Assembly: GCF_001519075.1 (NCBI RefSeq)
Contig: NZ_KQ954246.1
Location: 372,001 to 436,000, forward strand
Direction: 5' to 3'
Origin: Novosphingobium fuchskuhlense
Lineage (GTDB): Bacteria > Pseudomonadota > Alphaproteobacteria > Sphingomonadales > Sphingomonadaceae
Length of the DNA stretch: 64,000 nucleotides
This document shows, one piece after another, positions 26,425 through 35,299 of the stretch (its first letter is position 1; every line of letters starts with the position of its first letter). Under the pieces are notes generated by a model. That model ran no database searches. It was not told where the DNA came from and saw only the letters and a program-made list of their open reading frames with translations. Both the position numbers and the translations under genes were made by a program.

Positions 26425-27507
26425 TCAGTTCCGGTTGCGCCGGGCCTTGTCTGGAACGCCCTGATCCCCGCTAACAGGCGCTTGCGGTGCCGGATTCCGG
26501 GGGGTCTGTGCCGGCGCGGGAGCGGCTTCGGGCCCCTTGTGCGACCCGCCTGCGGGCCTTTCCTGAGGGCGATCCTCATTGGCCTTCGCTTTGTGGTTCG
26601 CCTTCAGATTCTCGACCATCTGGCGGCAATCGTCGGGCACGATCGGCATGCTGGCGAGCACGTCGGCCACGGCGAGGGCAATCACGTCCCGAGTCGCTTC
26701 CTGAAGGCGCTGCTGATCGGTGAACCCGATGGTGCCGGTAACCAGTTCGCCTTTGCCTTTGCCGAACAGGCGCGCCACGCCCACGCCGGCATCGCGGTAG
26801 AACACCTGGCGGTTGAGCGAGCTGATCGCCATCGTCATGCGGTCGCCCGGGCGATACATCTCGGCCGAAACCTCGAGGCTTGCCCCGCGCACGTTGTAAT
26901 AGGGGCCGATGCCCCCGGCGCGGACATCGACCGACGGGCCGCCGATGAAGTCGAGCGCGGTGAATGCTGTCGAGATGATGAAATTGGGCACCCGGGTCTG
27001 CTGCTGGGTCGCCAGCGCCGAATCGAGGCTCGCGCCGCCAAACTGGCGCAGCGCGCGCTCGGTGTTGAGCTCATAGTAGTTCATCGAGAGCCCGCCGGCG
27101 CGGATGACCGCCTCCGAAGCCCAGATCGCCGCGGTGCCCTGCGGCAGGAACGAGCCGGTGGCCCCTTCGTAACCATAGGAGGACTTGCCGGTGCCGTCCG
27201 AGTGCACCGCAATGCCGAAGCGGATGCGGTTGAGCACGTGGCTGTCGCGCATGCAGGTCAGCGCCTGCATGATGCCTTCGCTCGGCGTGCTTTGCGCCGA
27301 CGGCGGCGCTTCCGACAGCGTCACGCGGTTGCCCGAGCCGTAAGGAATGCCGCAAGCCGCAAGCGGCAAGCTGAGCGCGGCGAGCATCATCACGCGCGCG
27401 CCGAAGCCCGCGCCGCGCTGTGCAGCGCCGGACATGCGATTTCCAGCGTCCATGCGCAGGGTCGCTTGAGCCGACTGCTTGCCTGCCGGGCCGACTGGGT
27501 TCTCCAT
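26425..27507 (-). CDS. CsgG/HfaB-family outer-membrane lipoprotein
   Basis: 360 residues from ATG 27507; starts at 27525 and 27435 are also possible. The signal sequence (ARVMMLAALSLPLAAC) ends in a lipobox, giving an acylated mature protein. The body shows the CsgG pattern: RFGIAVHSDGTG, the NYYELNTERALRQF segment, PNFIISTAFTALDF, GIGPYYNVRGASLEVSAEMY and the terminal helices. CsgG exports curli subunits through the outer membrane; HfaB is needed for holdfast anchoring in Caulobacter. The C-terminal 65 residues are a low-complexity Pro/Ala/Lys extension not usual for CsgG. As first gene of the leftward cluster it probably exports the repeat protein and its small companions. Confidence 0.82.
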   Translation of the reverse strand: MENPVGPAGKQSAQATLRMDAGNRMSGAAQRGAGFGARVMMLAALSLPLAACGIPYGSGNRVTLSEAPPSAQSTPSEGIMQALTCMRDSHVLNRIRFGIAVHSDGTGKSSYGYEGATGSFLPQGTAAIWASEAVIRAGGLSMNYYELNTERALRQFGGASLDSALATQQQTRVPNFIISTAFTALDFIGGPSVDVRAGGIGPYYNVRGASLEVSAEMYRPGDRMTMAISSLNRQVFYRDAGVGVARLFGKGKGELVTGTIGFTDQQRLQEATRDVIALAVADVLASMPIVPDDCRQMVENLKANHKAKANEDRPQERPAGGSHKGPEAAPAPAQTPRNPAPQAPVSGDQGVPDKARRNRN

Positions 27508-27701
27508 AATTCTCTTCTTGTCCATCTGGTCGGGAGGCCGGTCTGCACTGAAAAGACCGGGCAGCGGATGCGTCCTACCCATAGTTTTGGGCAGTTAGAT
27601 TGCATTTGTGTTGCACATTATTGACATCACGGGTGTCGGGCGGTGATTGTCCCTGGCCGAGCCGGGCTTGGCGCTTGATATTGCGCGCAATTGACAGAAA
27701 A

Positions 27702-28556
27702 ATGAAGCAATCGCCACGTAGCGAGCAGAGTATGCTAGAAGCCCGATCAGCTAACGGCCGCCACGGGGCCGGATCTGCAAGCAGAGCGGGCGTTCTGCTG
27801 GTGGCGGCGTGTGGTGTGGCCGTGGCAGGTCCCGGCCAGATCACGGCGCGCGCCCAGGAAACCGGCTTCGCCGCAGCGCTCCGGTCCGATATGGCTGGAC
27901 CGTCTGCAGCTGAAGACAAGGAGGACTCGCTCCGCTGCCTCACGCTCGCGGTGGCCTACGAAGCCGGCAACCAATCGCGCGAGGGTCAGCAGGCCGTTGC
28001 CGAAGTCGTGCTCAACCGGCTGGCCCACAGCGCCTTCCCGAAGACGGTCTGCGGCGTGGTGTGGCAGGGGTGGCAGCGCGGCCGCGGTTGCCAGTTCACC
28101 TTCGTCTGCGACGGCGCGCTATCCCGCCGCCTGTCCGATGAGACGATCAGCGCCGCGCGGGCGGTTGCCATGGGCACCCTCGCGGCGGGCAAGCCGCGGC
28201 TCGTGGCCGGCGCGCTCAACTATCATGCCAACTATGTGAGCCCGGCGTGGGCTGCGAACCTGGTGCGGGTCGGCCGGATCGGGGCGCATATCTTCTATCG
28301 TCCGCTACCCGGCGGAAGCCCGGAGGGCGGCTTGCCCGGCGGAGATGCGCAAGCGCAGGCCGCCGCAAGCGACAGCACCGGCGCGCGCTGGGCGCAGCCC
28401 GACCATGGCATGATCATGCGTGCCTATGCCCGTTACAGCCGGATCGGCCAGGGCAGTGCCGGAGAGAACCGAGAGCCGCTTGCCCCGGCACCTTCGGCCC
28501 CGCACGACGCGCAGGAACCGAAGGTGTTCGCGCCCTGGGGCCTCGCGCTGCGTTAA
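27702..28556 (+). CDS. SleB/CwlJ-type cell wall hydrolase, exported
   Basis: 284 residues from ATG 27702; ATG 27732 is nearly as good and neither has a strong ribosome site. The hydrophobic segment AGVLLVAACGVAVAGPGQI serves as signal peptide or anchor. The Hydrolase_2 domain begins at LRCLTLAVAYEAGNQS and continues with AEVVLNRLAHSAFPKTVCG and CQFTFVCDGALSRR, closely parallel to the paralogue at 4487. It is divergent from the CsgG/HfaB-like gene, with about 195 bases between the starts for two promoters. Local opening of peptidoglycan for the neighbouring surface apparatus is a possible role. Confidence 0.86.
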   Translation: MKQSPRSEQSMLEARSANGRHGAGSASRAGVLLVAACGVAVAGPGQITARAQETGFAAALRSDMAGPSAAEDKEDSLRCLTLAVAYEAGNQSREGQQAVAEVVLNRLAHSAFPKTVCGVVWQGWQRGRGCQFTFVCDGALSRRLSDETISAARAVAMGTLAAGKPRLVAGALNYHANYVSPAWAANLVRVGRIGAHIFYRPLPGGSPEGGLPGGDAQAQAAASDSTGARWAQPDHGMIMRAYARYSRIGQGSAGENREPLAPAPSAPHDAQEPKVFAPWGLALR

Positions 28557-29113
28557 CGCAGCTTGCCCGCTTTGGCGGTCGGCGTGATGGCGACGTCGCA
28601 ATAGCCCGCGTAGATCTTGTCCTTGTCCCACGACGCGAGATCGGCGGCATTGGTCATGAACAGCTGCGCGCGGTGCGCGGCCTCGTCGTAGTTCGTGATG
28701 ACCAGCACCTTGACCTTGTAGCCCCCGACCGGCGCGGTCATTTCCACGCGCTCAGGCCACATGTCGACCACGCGCTGGAAGGGGCCGACCATGTCGGCGG
28801 TGATCTTATCGGGATCGGCGATGATGCGGGTGCGCTTGTCGACTTTCTCGGTTACCGGGAAAGCGGGATCGGGCGGCTCGGTCGTGCGCACCGGGATCGG
28901 CGGCAGGAACAAGCTGAGCTTATGGTACGAATCGAAAACGAGCTCCTTGGCGAGCTGTTCGCGCGACGTATCGACATTCGTCGTGTGCCCGAGGTCGCAA
29001 GTGAGGGTACGCGCCGGCAGCAGGGGCACCTTCTTGCCACCTGCCGCGTGCGCGCAGCCACCGGCCAGGGCCAGCGCGAGGCACGGAGCAAGCATCAGGG
29101 TGAAGCGGGGCAT
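28553..29113 (-). CDS. Hypothetical exported protein, possible lipoprotein
   Basis: 186 residues from ATG 29113 (MPRFTLMLAPCLALALAGGC). The hydrophobic start ends in AGGC, a plausible though imperfect lipobox, so it may be a periplasmic lipoprotein. The mature part has no domain I recognise; it contains DPDKITADMVGPFQRVVDMW and VKVLVITNYDEAAHRAQL. Its stop overlaps the stop of the convergent hydrolase by three bases. It lies between that hydrolase and the end of the type II secretion operon; whether it belongs to either is unclear. Confidence 0.65.
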   Translation of the reverse strand: MPRFTLMLAPCLALALAGGCAHAAGGKKVPLLPARTLTCDLGHTTNVDTSREQLAKELVFDSYHKLSLFLPPIPVRTTEPPDPAFPVTEKVDKRTRIIADPDKITADMVGPFQRVVDMWPERVEMTAPVGGYKVKVLVITNYDEAAHRAQLFMTNAADLASWDKDKIYAGYCDVAITPTAKAGKLR

Positions 29114-29197
29114 GACTATCCTCGAGTGGTTCGTTGTCCCGGCGCCTATTGAGGACGGGTGACGCGGGTGTGACAAGAGCGCGACCAAAGTGCCGTG

Positions 29198-30061
29198 CTA
29201 CTCGACATACTTGATCGCATAGCGATGCCGGCCGGGCGGCGCGACCACCACCACGGCCCGCCGCGTCACCGTGCGTCCGCCATCGAGGCGGGCCTCGGCA
29301 ACAATGCTGACCACGTGGTTCTTGAGTTCCGGTGCGCTGAACCCGATCGCGGTGCGCTGGCCGGACAGTTCACGTCGCCGCGAGATTATGTCGGGCGAAT
29401 TGGCATCGCCATCGGTCATGACCTGGATCGCGAGCAGATTCGCGTGGGTGGCATCGAAATACTCGGAGGTATCGGCCGTGCCATAGGCGCGGATGCGCTC
29501 GACAAGTTCTGGCGTGAAGCCGCGGATGTCGGCCAGTTCGTCGACCGAGCTGATCCAGGTGTTGGCCGGACGCAGCCCGCGCGGATTGTAGTATTCGGAT
29601 TCGGCGCCGTTCTCGCGCGCGTCCTCGTCGTCATCGATCCAGTCGCCATACGAATCGCGGGCAATCGAACGCTGCGGCTCCGGCACCCCGAGGGCATCGA
29701 GCAGCCAGCCCATGTTTTCCTCGTTGACATGCTCGAACACGATCTTGCCCTGCTCGTCCTCGACGTGGACCTTCAGAGCAACGCCGTCGAAGGTCAGTTC
29801 ATGGTCCTCGCCCTCAAGCGTCCACACGCGGTTGCCGCCCTGCTCGCTCAGCCCGCCCAGCGCCACGGCAATGCCCGCGTCGGCCGCCGCCACGAGGCGC
29901 GCGCGTGTCGTCTCGGCATCGAGGGTGTCGATCTGCGAGACTGATGCCGTGGTGAACATCGCGGCCACCGCCGCCATGATCGCGATCGCTCCGACCGCCG
30001 CGACCATGACGTAGCCCCGGTCCGCGTGCCGGGGCAGTCGGCCATGGCCGCCAGGTTTCAC
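29198..30061 (-). CDS. gspK: Type II secretion minor pseudopilin GspK
   Basis: 287 residues from GTG 30061, whose GTGA overlaps the gspD stop. The N-terminus has a prepilin-type cleavage site (HADRG before YVMVAAVGAIAIMAAVAAM) with the hydrophobic helix lacking Glu at position 5, as is typical for GspK. The globular domain includes the helical insert WLLDALGVPEPQRSIARDSY, GDWIDDDEDARENGAE and NTWISSVDELADIRGFTPEL, a GspK hallmark. It caps the pseudopilus tip with GspI and GspJ. It is the last gene of the operon and sits after gspD rather than after gspJ. Confidence 0.9.
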   Translation of the reverse strand: MKPGGHGRLPRHADRGYVMVAAVGAIAIMAAVAAMFTTASVSQIDTLDAETTRARLVAAADAGIAVALGGLSEQGGNRVWTLEGEDHELTFDGVALKVHVEDEQGKIVFEHVNEENMGWLLDALGVPEPQRSIARDSYGDWIDDDEDARENGAESEYYNPRGLRPANTWISSVDELADIRGFTPELVERIRAYGTADTSEYFDATHANLLAIQVMTDGDANSPDIISRRRELSGQRTAIGFSAPELKNHVVSIVAEARLDGGRTVTRRAVVVVAPPGRHRYAIKYVE

Positions 30062-32196
30062 GGGATGCGGCCCTGCTTCTTGAACGGCTCGAGCGTCGAG
30101 ATCTTCTCGCGCATTTCCTCGGTGATCGCGCTGAGATCGCCCGGCGAGCGCAGGACGTGCGGCTTGATCAGGATGATCAGTTCGGTGCGGCGCTGCGAAT
30201 TGTCGTTGTTGCCGAACAGCAACCCTCCCAGGATCGGAATGCGCGAGAGGATCGGTAGACCGTTCTTGCCGAAGCTCTTGTTGTCGCGGAACAGGCCGCC
30301 AAGCGCGATGACCTGACCGTCCTGCACCTGCACCGTGGTGGCCACCTTGCGGGTGGAGATCGTCGGTGTGCTGGACGTCGAGGACTTGCTGGCCCCGCTC
30401 ACATCGCTGACTTCCTGCGCGATATCGATCAGCACGCCGCCGCTGGCGTTCACGCGCGGGGTGATCTTGAGGATCACGCCGGTATCGCGGTACTCGACCT
30501 GTGTGACGATAGGCGAATTCGTGCCGATTGCCGATTGCGAGCTGGCGGTCTGCACCGGGACCTGATCGCCCACCTGAAGCGAGGCGGTCTGGTTGTTCAG
30601 GACCAGCAGCTTGGGCGCCGAGACGACCTTGACGTTGGTGCGCTCCTCCAGCGCGTTGAGCGTCGCGCGGATGTCGTTCTTGTTGGAGTAGAAATAGGAA
30701 AAGCCCGGAAATATCCGGGTGGCCGTAGCCGTGGTGCCCTGGCTCAGCGAGAAGTTCGATTCGCCCGTCTGGAAGTTCCACTGCACGCCGTAGCGCAGCG
30801 CATCGTTGAGGCCGACTTCGGTGATCGCGGCCTCGATCATTACCTGGATCGGCGGCACATCCAGTTTGCGCAGCGCGTCTTCCACGATCGAATAGTCGTG
30901 CGGCGATCCGAACACGACGACAGCATTGTTGACCTCGTCGCTGGAAATGCTGACCTTCATGCCGCCGAGCACGCCGGCCCCGCCGCCGCCGAAACCGCCA
31001 CCGCCCGCAGGAGATGCGGCGAGGCTGGGGGCGTTGGTGGCGCTGCGCGCCGGATCAATCCCGTCACCGCCTTGACGCATGTCGGATTGGCTGCTGCCGG
31101 ATGAGGTCTGGCCGTCGCTACCGGCACCGCCACCGCTGCCGCCGCCACCGAATGCGCCGGTGAGCGTTTTCACGAGGTCTTTCGCGCGGCCGTTCTGCGC
31201 GCGGTAGACGAACAGGCGCGGCTCGTTGCTCTTGCCCTCGCGGTCAAGCACTTCGATCCATCGGCGCACGTCCTCAAGGTACTGCTTCTGCTGGCTGATC
31301 GCGATGATGCCGTTGAGTTTCTCCATCGAGATAAGCCGCACGAGCCCGCGCGTCGGCGCGTCCGGTGCATTGATCAGCTTTTCGAGATCCGGCACGATCA
31401 GGCGGCTGTCGGTGCGTTCGGGCACGAACAGCGCGAACGAGGTCGAGCGCAGCCAGTTGACGTCGAACTGCGCAACCATGTCGTGCGCACTCTTGCGCTG
31501 CGCTTCGGTGCCCGCGATCACCAGCGAGTTGTGGGTTGGATCGACCGACTGCACCGCCCCCGGCACGACCGTATCGAGCAGCTTCTTGAGCTCTTCGGCA
31601 TTGACGAACTGCAGCGTGATCGCCTCGGTGCCGAAGCCGCGATCGGGCAGGAAGCCTGTCCCTTCGGCCTTGGCGGCGGCGACAGTCTCGATCACATAGC
31701 CTGAACCCTTCCAAACGAGCGCCAGATCGGCCTTCTTGAGCGAGGCCTCGAACAGTTCGAGCAGCTGGGTGCGGTTCACCGGGCCCGGCGTCGAAAGCCC
31801 CACATCGACATCGCCTTCGACCTGCACGGTAAAGGGAATGTGCAGCGTGTCACCCAGCACGATCCGGGCGAGCGTGTGCACGTCGGCACTTGGGATATTG
31901 AGCTCGATGTTGCCGTTCTTCGCCTTCGTGCTGCGCGGCGTGATCACCGGCGGCGGCAATTCGCCGCCGACCATCGCGGTCGCAACGCCCTTGTCGGCCG
32001 CGGGTGCTGCCGGCTCGGGCAGCGCGGCAGGGCCTTCGACCGGCCTTGCCGCCTGCGGGGCGGCACAGCCCCCGGCAGCCGAAGTGGCCAGCGCCACCGC
32101 AAGGAGACCGGCTCCCCGCCGCAAGTGCCGCTGCCACTCGTCTGCGCGGACACCTTGCGAAGACGCGCCTGCACGCCGGTTTGGAAGATTATTCAC
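30058..32196 (-). CDS. gspD: Type II secretion outer-membrane secretin GspD
   Basis: 712 residues from GTG 32196, overlapping the end of gspC. The start carries a hydrophobic segment ending SAAGGC (Cys44), so it may be an acylated secretin; HxcQ of P. aeruginosa is a known self-piloting liposecretin. N0/N1-type periplasmic domains cover about 90-330, a Gly/Ser-rich linker is near 345-420, and the secretin core from about 440 contains VVSAPKLLVLNNQTASLQVG and VQDGQVIALGGLFRDN. It forms the outer-membrane channel for exoproteins. No separate pilotin gene is visible. Confidence 0.95.
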   Translation of the reverse strand: MNNLPNRRAGASSQGVRADEWQRHLRRGAGLLAVALATSAAGGCAAPQAARPVEGPAALPEPAAPAADKGVATAMVGGELPPPVITPRSTKAKNGNIELNIPSADVHTLARIVLGDTLHIPFTVQVEGDVDVGLSTPGPVNRTQLLELFEASLKKADLALVWKGSGYVIETVAAAKAEGTGFLPDRGFGTEAITLQFVNAEELKKLLDTVVPGAVQSVDPTHNSLVIAGTEAQRKSAHDMVAQFDVNWLRSTSFALFVPERTDSRLIVPDLEKLINAPDAPTRGLVRLISMEKLNGIIAISQQKQYLEDVRRWIEVLDREGKSNEPRLFVYRAQNGRAKDLVKTLTGAFGGGGSGGGAGSDGQTSSGSSQSDMRQGGDGIDPARSATNAPSLAASPAGGGGFGGGGAGVLGGMKVSISSDEVNNAVVVFGSPHDYSIVEDALRKLDVPPIQVMIEAAITEVGLNDALRYGVQWNFQTGESNFSLSQGTTATATRIFPGFSYFYSNKNDIRATLNALEERTNVKVVSAPKLLVLNNQTASLQVGDQVPVQTASSQSAIGTNSPIVTQVEYRDTGVILKITPRVNASGGVLIDIAQEVSDVSGASKSSTSSTPTISTRKVATTVQVQDGQVIALGGLFRDNKSFGKNGLPILSRIPILGGLLFGNNDNSQRRTELIILIKPHVLRSPGDLSAITEEMREKISTLEPFKKQGRIP

Positions 32197-32749
32197 TGCT
32201 TGCCTCGCTCTCGGAGCTCATGTCGCTCGCACCGTACCTGAATTCACGTCGTTTGCCGCCACGCTGGAACACGGCCGCGTTTGCGCCGATCGAAACCAGG
32301 CGCCACCCGCCATAGCCGGTGCCGGGCGCCAGCCTGATGACACGCCCGTCTCCCGGACCGACCAGCACCGCCTGGCCCGCGCCGATGCGGACCCGGCCGA
32401 GCACGAAGGCGCCGCCCAGTTGCCCGACCCGCTTCGGCTTCGGTGCCTCCGCCTCGGCATCCGGGTCTTCCTCGCCGTCTGTGGACGCCGCTGCCTTCAT
32501 GGCAAGCCGCGTCGGCGCAAAGACCGACGACCCAGACACCGCGGCGGTCACGGTGGGCACGCCGATTTCGGGCAGTGTCCATTGCGGCGCGCGGCGCGCG
32601 GGCAGGGGGGCGGACAGCGGATTGTCCTGCGGCAACAGCAGCTGCAGGACGGCCGTGCTCGTCATCAGCACCACGCAGGCTGCCGGCAGCAGCGCGCGGT
32701 TGCTGCTACTTGGCGCGAACGAAAGGAGCCGATGCTTCAAGTCTGACAT
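32189..32749 (-). CDS. gspC: Type II secretion inner-membrane protein GspC (short form)
   Basis: 186 residues from ATG 32749 (MSDLKHRLLSFAPSSS). One membrane segment (LLPAACVVLMTSTAVLQLLL), then a periplasmic HR domain: AVSGSSVFAPTR and the motif LGRVRIGAGQAVLVGPGDGR. It ends without the PDZ or coiled-coil domain of classical GspC, like the compact HxcP-type proteins. It links the inner-membrane platform to the secretin, encoded directly after it. It overlaps gspM at its start and gspD at its end. Confidence 0.8.
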   Translation of the reverse strand: MSDLKHRLLSFAPSSSNRALLPAACVVLMTSTAVLQLLLPQDNPLSAPLPARRAPQWTLPEIGVPTVTAAVSGSSVFAPTRLAMKAAASTDGEEDPDAEAEAPKPKRVGQLGGAFVLGRVRIGAGQAVLVGPGDGRVIRLAPGTGYGGWRLVSIGANAAVFQRGGKRREFRYGASDMSSESEASSE

Positions 32750-33254
32750 CGATCTGATCCGATTTGCTGTTGGTGAGCTGCTCTTCCGCAACCACGTTCA
32801 TGGTTTCGATAACGAGGACGGGCTTGGCAAGGTTGAGGCGGTCCAGCAGCTGCGAGAGCTGGCCGGTGCCGAGGCGCGCCTCGAGCGAGGCACGCGTGCG
32901 GCCTTCTTCGGATGACACACCGGCCTCGGTCGCCTTGATGGTTGCGCCGACGCCCTGCGCTGCGGTCTCGAGCTGTTCGCGCAGCGCCTCGCCCGCCTCG
33001 TCGGCGTTGGCCGCCACGATGTAGAGCCCGCGCTGCGCCTCGGCCTGGTCTTCCGCGGCATGCTGGAGGGCATTGAGGTTCGCGATGCGCAGTTCGTTCG
33101 ACTGGAACGTGAAGGCCAGCTCCTCCCGCTTTGCCGCGCGATCGCGGAAGCTCCCGGCTATGGGATTGATCACCACGAGGATGACAAGCGCAATTGCCGC
33201 GACCAGGATCAGGAGCGCGATCAGGCGGCTTTCGCGCGGCGAAAGCGTTCTCAT
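32706..33254 (-). CDS. gspM: Type II secretion protein GspM
   Basis: 182 residues from ATG 33254, overlapping the end of gspL by four bases. A short cytoplasmic N-terminus is followed by one membrane helix (LIALLILVAAIALVILVVI) and a periplasmic ferredoxin-like domain with a coiled-coil stretch (FTFQSNELRIANLNALQHAA) and LEARLGTGQLSQLLDRLNLA. This is the GspM architecture; it partners with GspL. Its 3' end overlaps the gspC start by 44 bases in another frame, unusually deep for this operon. Confidence 0.88.
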   Translation of the reverse strand: MRTLSPRESRLIALLILVAAIALVILVVINPIAGSFRDRAAKREELAFTFQSNELRIANLNALQHAAEDQAEAQRGLYIVAANADEAGEALREQLETAAQGVGATIKATEAGVSSEEGRTRASLEARLGTGQLSQLLDRLNLAKPVLVIETMNVVAEEQLTNSKSDQIDVRLEASAPFVRAK

Positions 33255-34255
33255 GGTGCAGTCCTTTCTAGCGATGCGTTGAAATCGAACGGCGTGCCGC
33301 TGAATGTCTGGGCGAGGGCTTCGGCCCGGCTGGCGCGCACGAAGGCGAATGCGCCCGAGGCCTTCACCGCGGCGACAGGGTTGACATCCTTCGCACAATA
33401 GCCGGCAACCCGCATCCTGGCGCCGTCCCATTCGATGCGCTGCACCCAGCATTTCTGCGGCAGCACCCGGGTGAGCGCCGCCAGCGCGCGCTCGGGCTGC
33501 TGGTGATCGCGGCGGGCGCGGAGTTGCTCGATGGATTTTGCGTTCGTGCGCAGCCGGCCCTCGATCCGGCGGACAGCCCCCAGCGCGGTCGACTGGGCAT
33601 CGACCATCTCCTGCAGATGATTGACCTGCTGCTGTTCGCGCAGCGTGGCGATCCCGAGATTGACGAGGAGCAGCACGGCGGCAGCGATCCACCAGGCCCG
33701 TGCGACCGCCGGCCGCTGCGGCAGGAGGCCGGCCTTGCGCATGCCGGGGGCAAGGTCGAAGGCCAGCGTCTGGTCATCGTCTTCGGCCAGCGGACCGACA
33801 TGTGCGGGCACCAGCGCCTGCTCCGCCAGTGCCTCGGCGACGCTGCGGGCGCGGCCCAGGGGAAGGCAGCCCACCACGACATCGACCAATCCCTCGGTCG
33901 AGGACGGGCCCAGCTTGCGGACGCCGAGCACGATCTCTGCGGCGCTGAGGGGCAGGATGCGGTCCGCATCGAGCGTCACCAGCGACAGCAGATCAGCCTC
34001 GCTCATCGCCGGCAATTGCAGGTGGCGGATGAAGCAGAGTTCGCCGGGGAGGACGAGCGTGTCGGCGCGCGGATTGCCCGAGGCGTGGACGGCGCCGTTC
34101 TTTTCGAGCCGGTGGAAGGCGCGCAGCCGGTCGGCATTGCCGGCAAAGCGGGCCGGGATCAGCGTGCGCAGCTCGCCGATCCACCAATCCAGACCCTGGC
34201 GCGACCACCGCGCGAGGGTGGTCATGTCGGCATTGAGGAGTTCCGAGAGGTTCAC
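33251..34255 (-). CDS. gspL: Type II secretion protein GspL
   Basis: 334 residues from GTG 34255, which has GAGG at five bases and follows the gspJ stop by seven. A TTG at 34300 would overlap gspJ. The N-terminal two thirds form the actin-like cytoplasmic domain (PGELCFIRHLQLPAMSEADL), followed by one membrane helix (AWWIAAAVLLLVNLGIATL) and a short periplasmic part (PilN-like, VLPQKCWVQRIEWDG). GspL docks the GspE ATPase to the inner membrane and binds GspM. Confidence 0.88.
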   Translation of the reverse strand: MNLSELLNADMTTLARWSRQGLDWWIGELRTLIPARFAGNADRLRAFHRLEKNGAVHASGNPRADTLVLPGELCFIRHLQLPAMSEADLLSLVTLDADRILPLSAAEIVLGVRKLGPSSTEGLVDVVVGCLPLGRARSVAEALAEQALVPAHVGPLAEDDDQTLAFDLAPGMRKAGLLPQRPAVARAWWIAAAVLLLVNLGIATLREQQQVNHLQEMVDAQSTALGAVRRIEGRLRTNAKSIEQLRARRDHQQPERALAALTRVLPQKCWVQRIEWDGARMRVAGYCAKDVNPVAAVKASGAFAFVRASRAEALAQTFSGTPFDFNASLERTAP

Positions 34256-34262
34256 ATCCGCC

Positions 34263-34931
34263 TCAGCAATCAGCGTTCGGGTTTTGGGCGGTACAGCCAA
34301 GCCGCAGCTGCGGAGAGGGCTTTACCATCAGCACCGGCCAGAACCGCTGATCGCCAGCGGTAAAGGCCAATCGGATCCGCACGAGCTTGGGCAATTCGCT
34401 CTGGGCCTCCCAGCGCTCTTGCCATGCGTTTCGGCGGGTGACCTTGTCATAGCCGAAATAGGTGATTTCGAGCCGCTCGACATTCTCGAGCAGACGCAGG
34501 CTGTCCCAGCCCGCTTCCTTCGTATCGAATGGATCCGCAGTGCCGTGCAGGTTGACGTTGTAGAGCGTCAGTGCCTTTTCGCCTGTCAGCCGCAGGCGAA
34601 AGCTCTGCAGCGCGTGCGGCCCTCCGCTGGCGGCCAGCGGCGCCTGGAAGGTGATCTCGTTGCCCGTGCCGTACATGGCCAGTCTGATCCCGCCGGTGCG
34701 GATATCGGGAAAGGCCCGCATCGCTTCCAGCCTGCCGCGCAGCAGGGTCTGCGCCGCAATCACGCTTTCATCGCCCGTGCTGCGCGCGCCCATGACCAGC
34801 GAGCGGCGCCACTGCATGTCGATCATCGACAGCAGGATGGATCCTACAAGGCCGACGACGAACAGGCACACCAGCACCTCGATCAGCGTGAAGCCGCGTG
34901 CCGGCAGACGTTCGGGGCGGGCAGTCTTCAC
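34263..34931 (-). CDS. gspJ: Type II secretion minor pseudopilin GspJ
   Basis: 222 residues from GTG 34931, whose GTGA overlaps the gspI stop. The prepilin motif RGFTLIEVLVCLFVVGLVGS has the conserved Gly before Phe and Glu at +5. The globular domain includes GDESVIAAQTLLRGRLEAMR, LENVERLEITYFGYD and LPKLVRIRLAF, as in GspJ. It is a component of the pseudopilus tip complex. Confidence 0.9.
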   Translation of the reverse strand: MKTARPERLPARGFTLIEVLVCLFVVGLVGSILLSMIDMQWRRSLVMGARSTGDESVIAAQTLLRGRLEAMRAFPDIRTGGIRLAMYGTGNEITFQAPLAASGGPHALQSFRLRLTGEKALTLYNVNLHGTADPFDTKEAGWDSLRLLENVERLEITYFGYDKVTRRNAWQERWEAQSELPKLVRIRLAFTAGDQRFWPVLMVKPSPQLRLGCTAQNPNADC

Positions 34932-35299
34932 CGGCTGGCCTCGACGCCGGCCAGGCGCGCCAGTTGCCGCCCGTCGCTGCGCCGGGTGATGGTGACGACA
35001 ACCTGCTGAAGGCGGACCGCGCTGCTGCCGCCAAAGCTGCTGCGCGTCACCGACCAGTCGAACGGACCCTCGTTGCCCCGCTCCGAGATCGGTGCGATGG
35101 AGCTTTCGACCGTGGCCGCGGCCATGACCGACCGCGCCAGCAGCACCGCCTGGCGCCGGTCGCCCACCAGCAAGGCAGCCTGGCTGGTCTGTATTATCGT
35201 GGTGAACAGCAGGCTGGCCATCACGGCCACGATCGCCAGCGCGATAAGCGCCTCGATCAGCAGGTAGCCGGCTGCGGGGTGAGGGCGCTGCTCAGGCAT
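34928..35299 (-). CDS. gspI: Type II secretion minor pseudopilin GspI
   Basis: 123 residues from ATG 35299. Prepilin motif AAGYLLIEALIALAIVAVMA with Glu at +5, then AALLVGDRRQAVLLARSVMA and LQQVVVTITRR, typical of GspI. Its start overlaps the end of gspH by eight bases and its stop overlaps gspJ. It nucleates the pseudopilus tip. Confidence 0.88.
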   Translation of the reverse strand: MPEQRPHPAAGYLLIEALIALAIVAVMASLLFTTIIQTSQAALLVGDRRQAVLLARSVMAAATVESSIAPISERGNEGPFDWSVTRSSFGGSSAVRLQQVVVTITRRSDGRQLARLAGVEASR

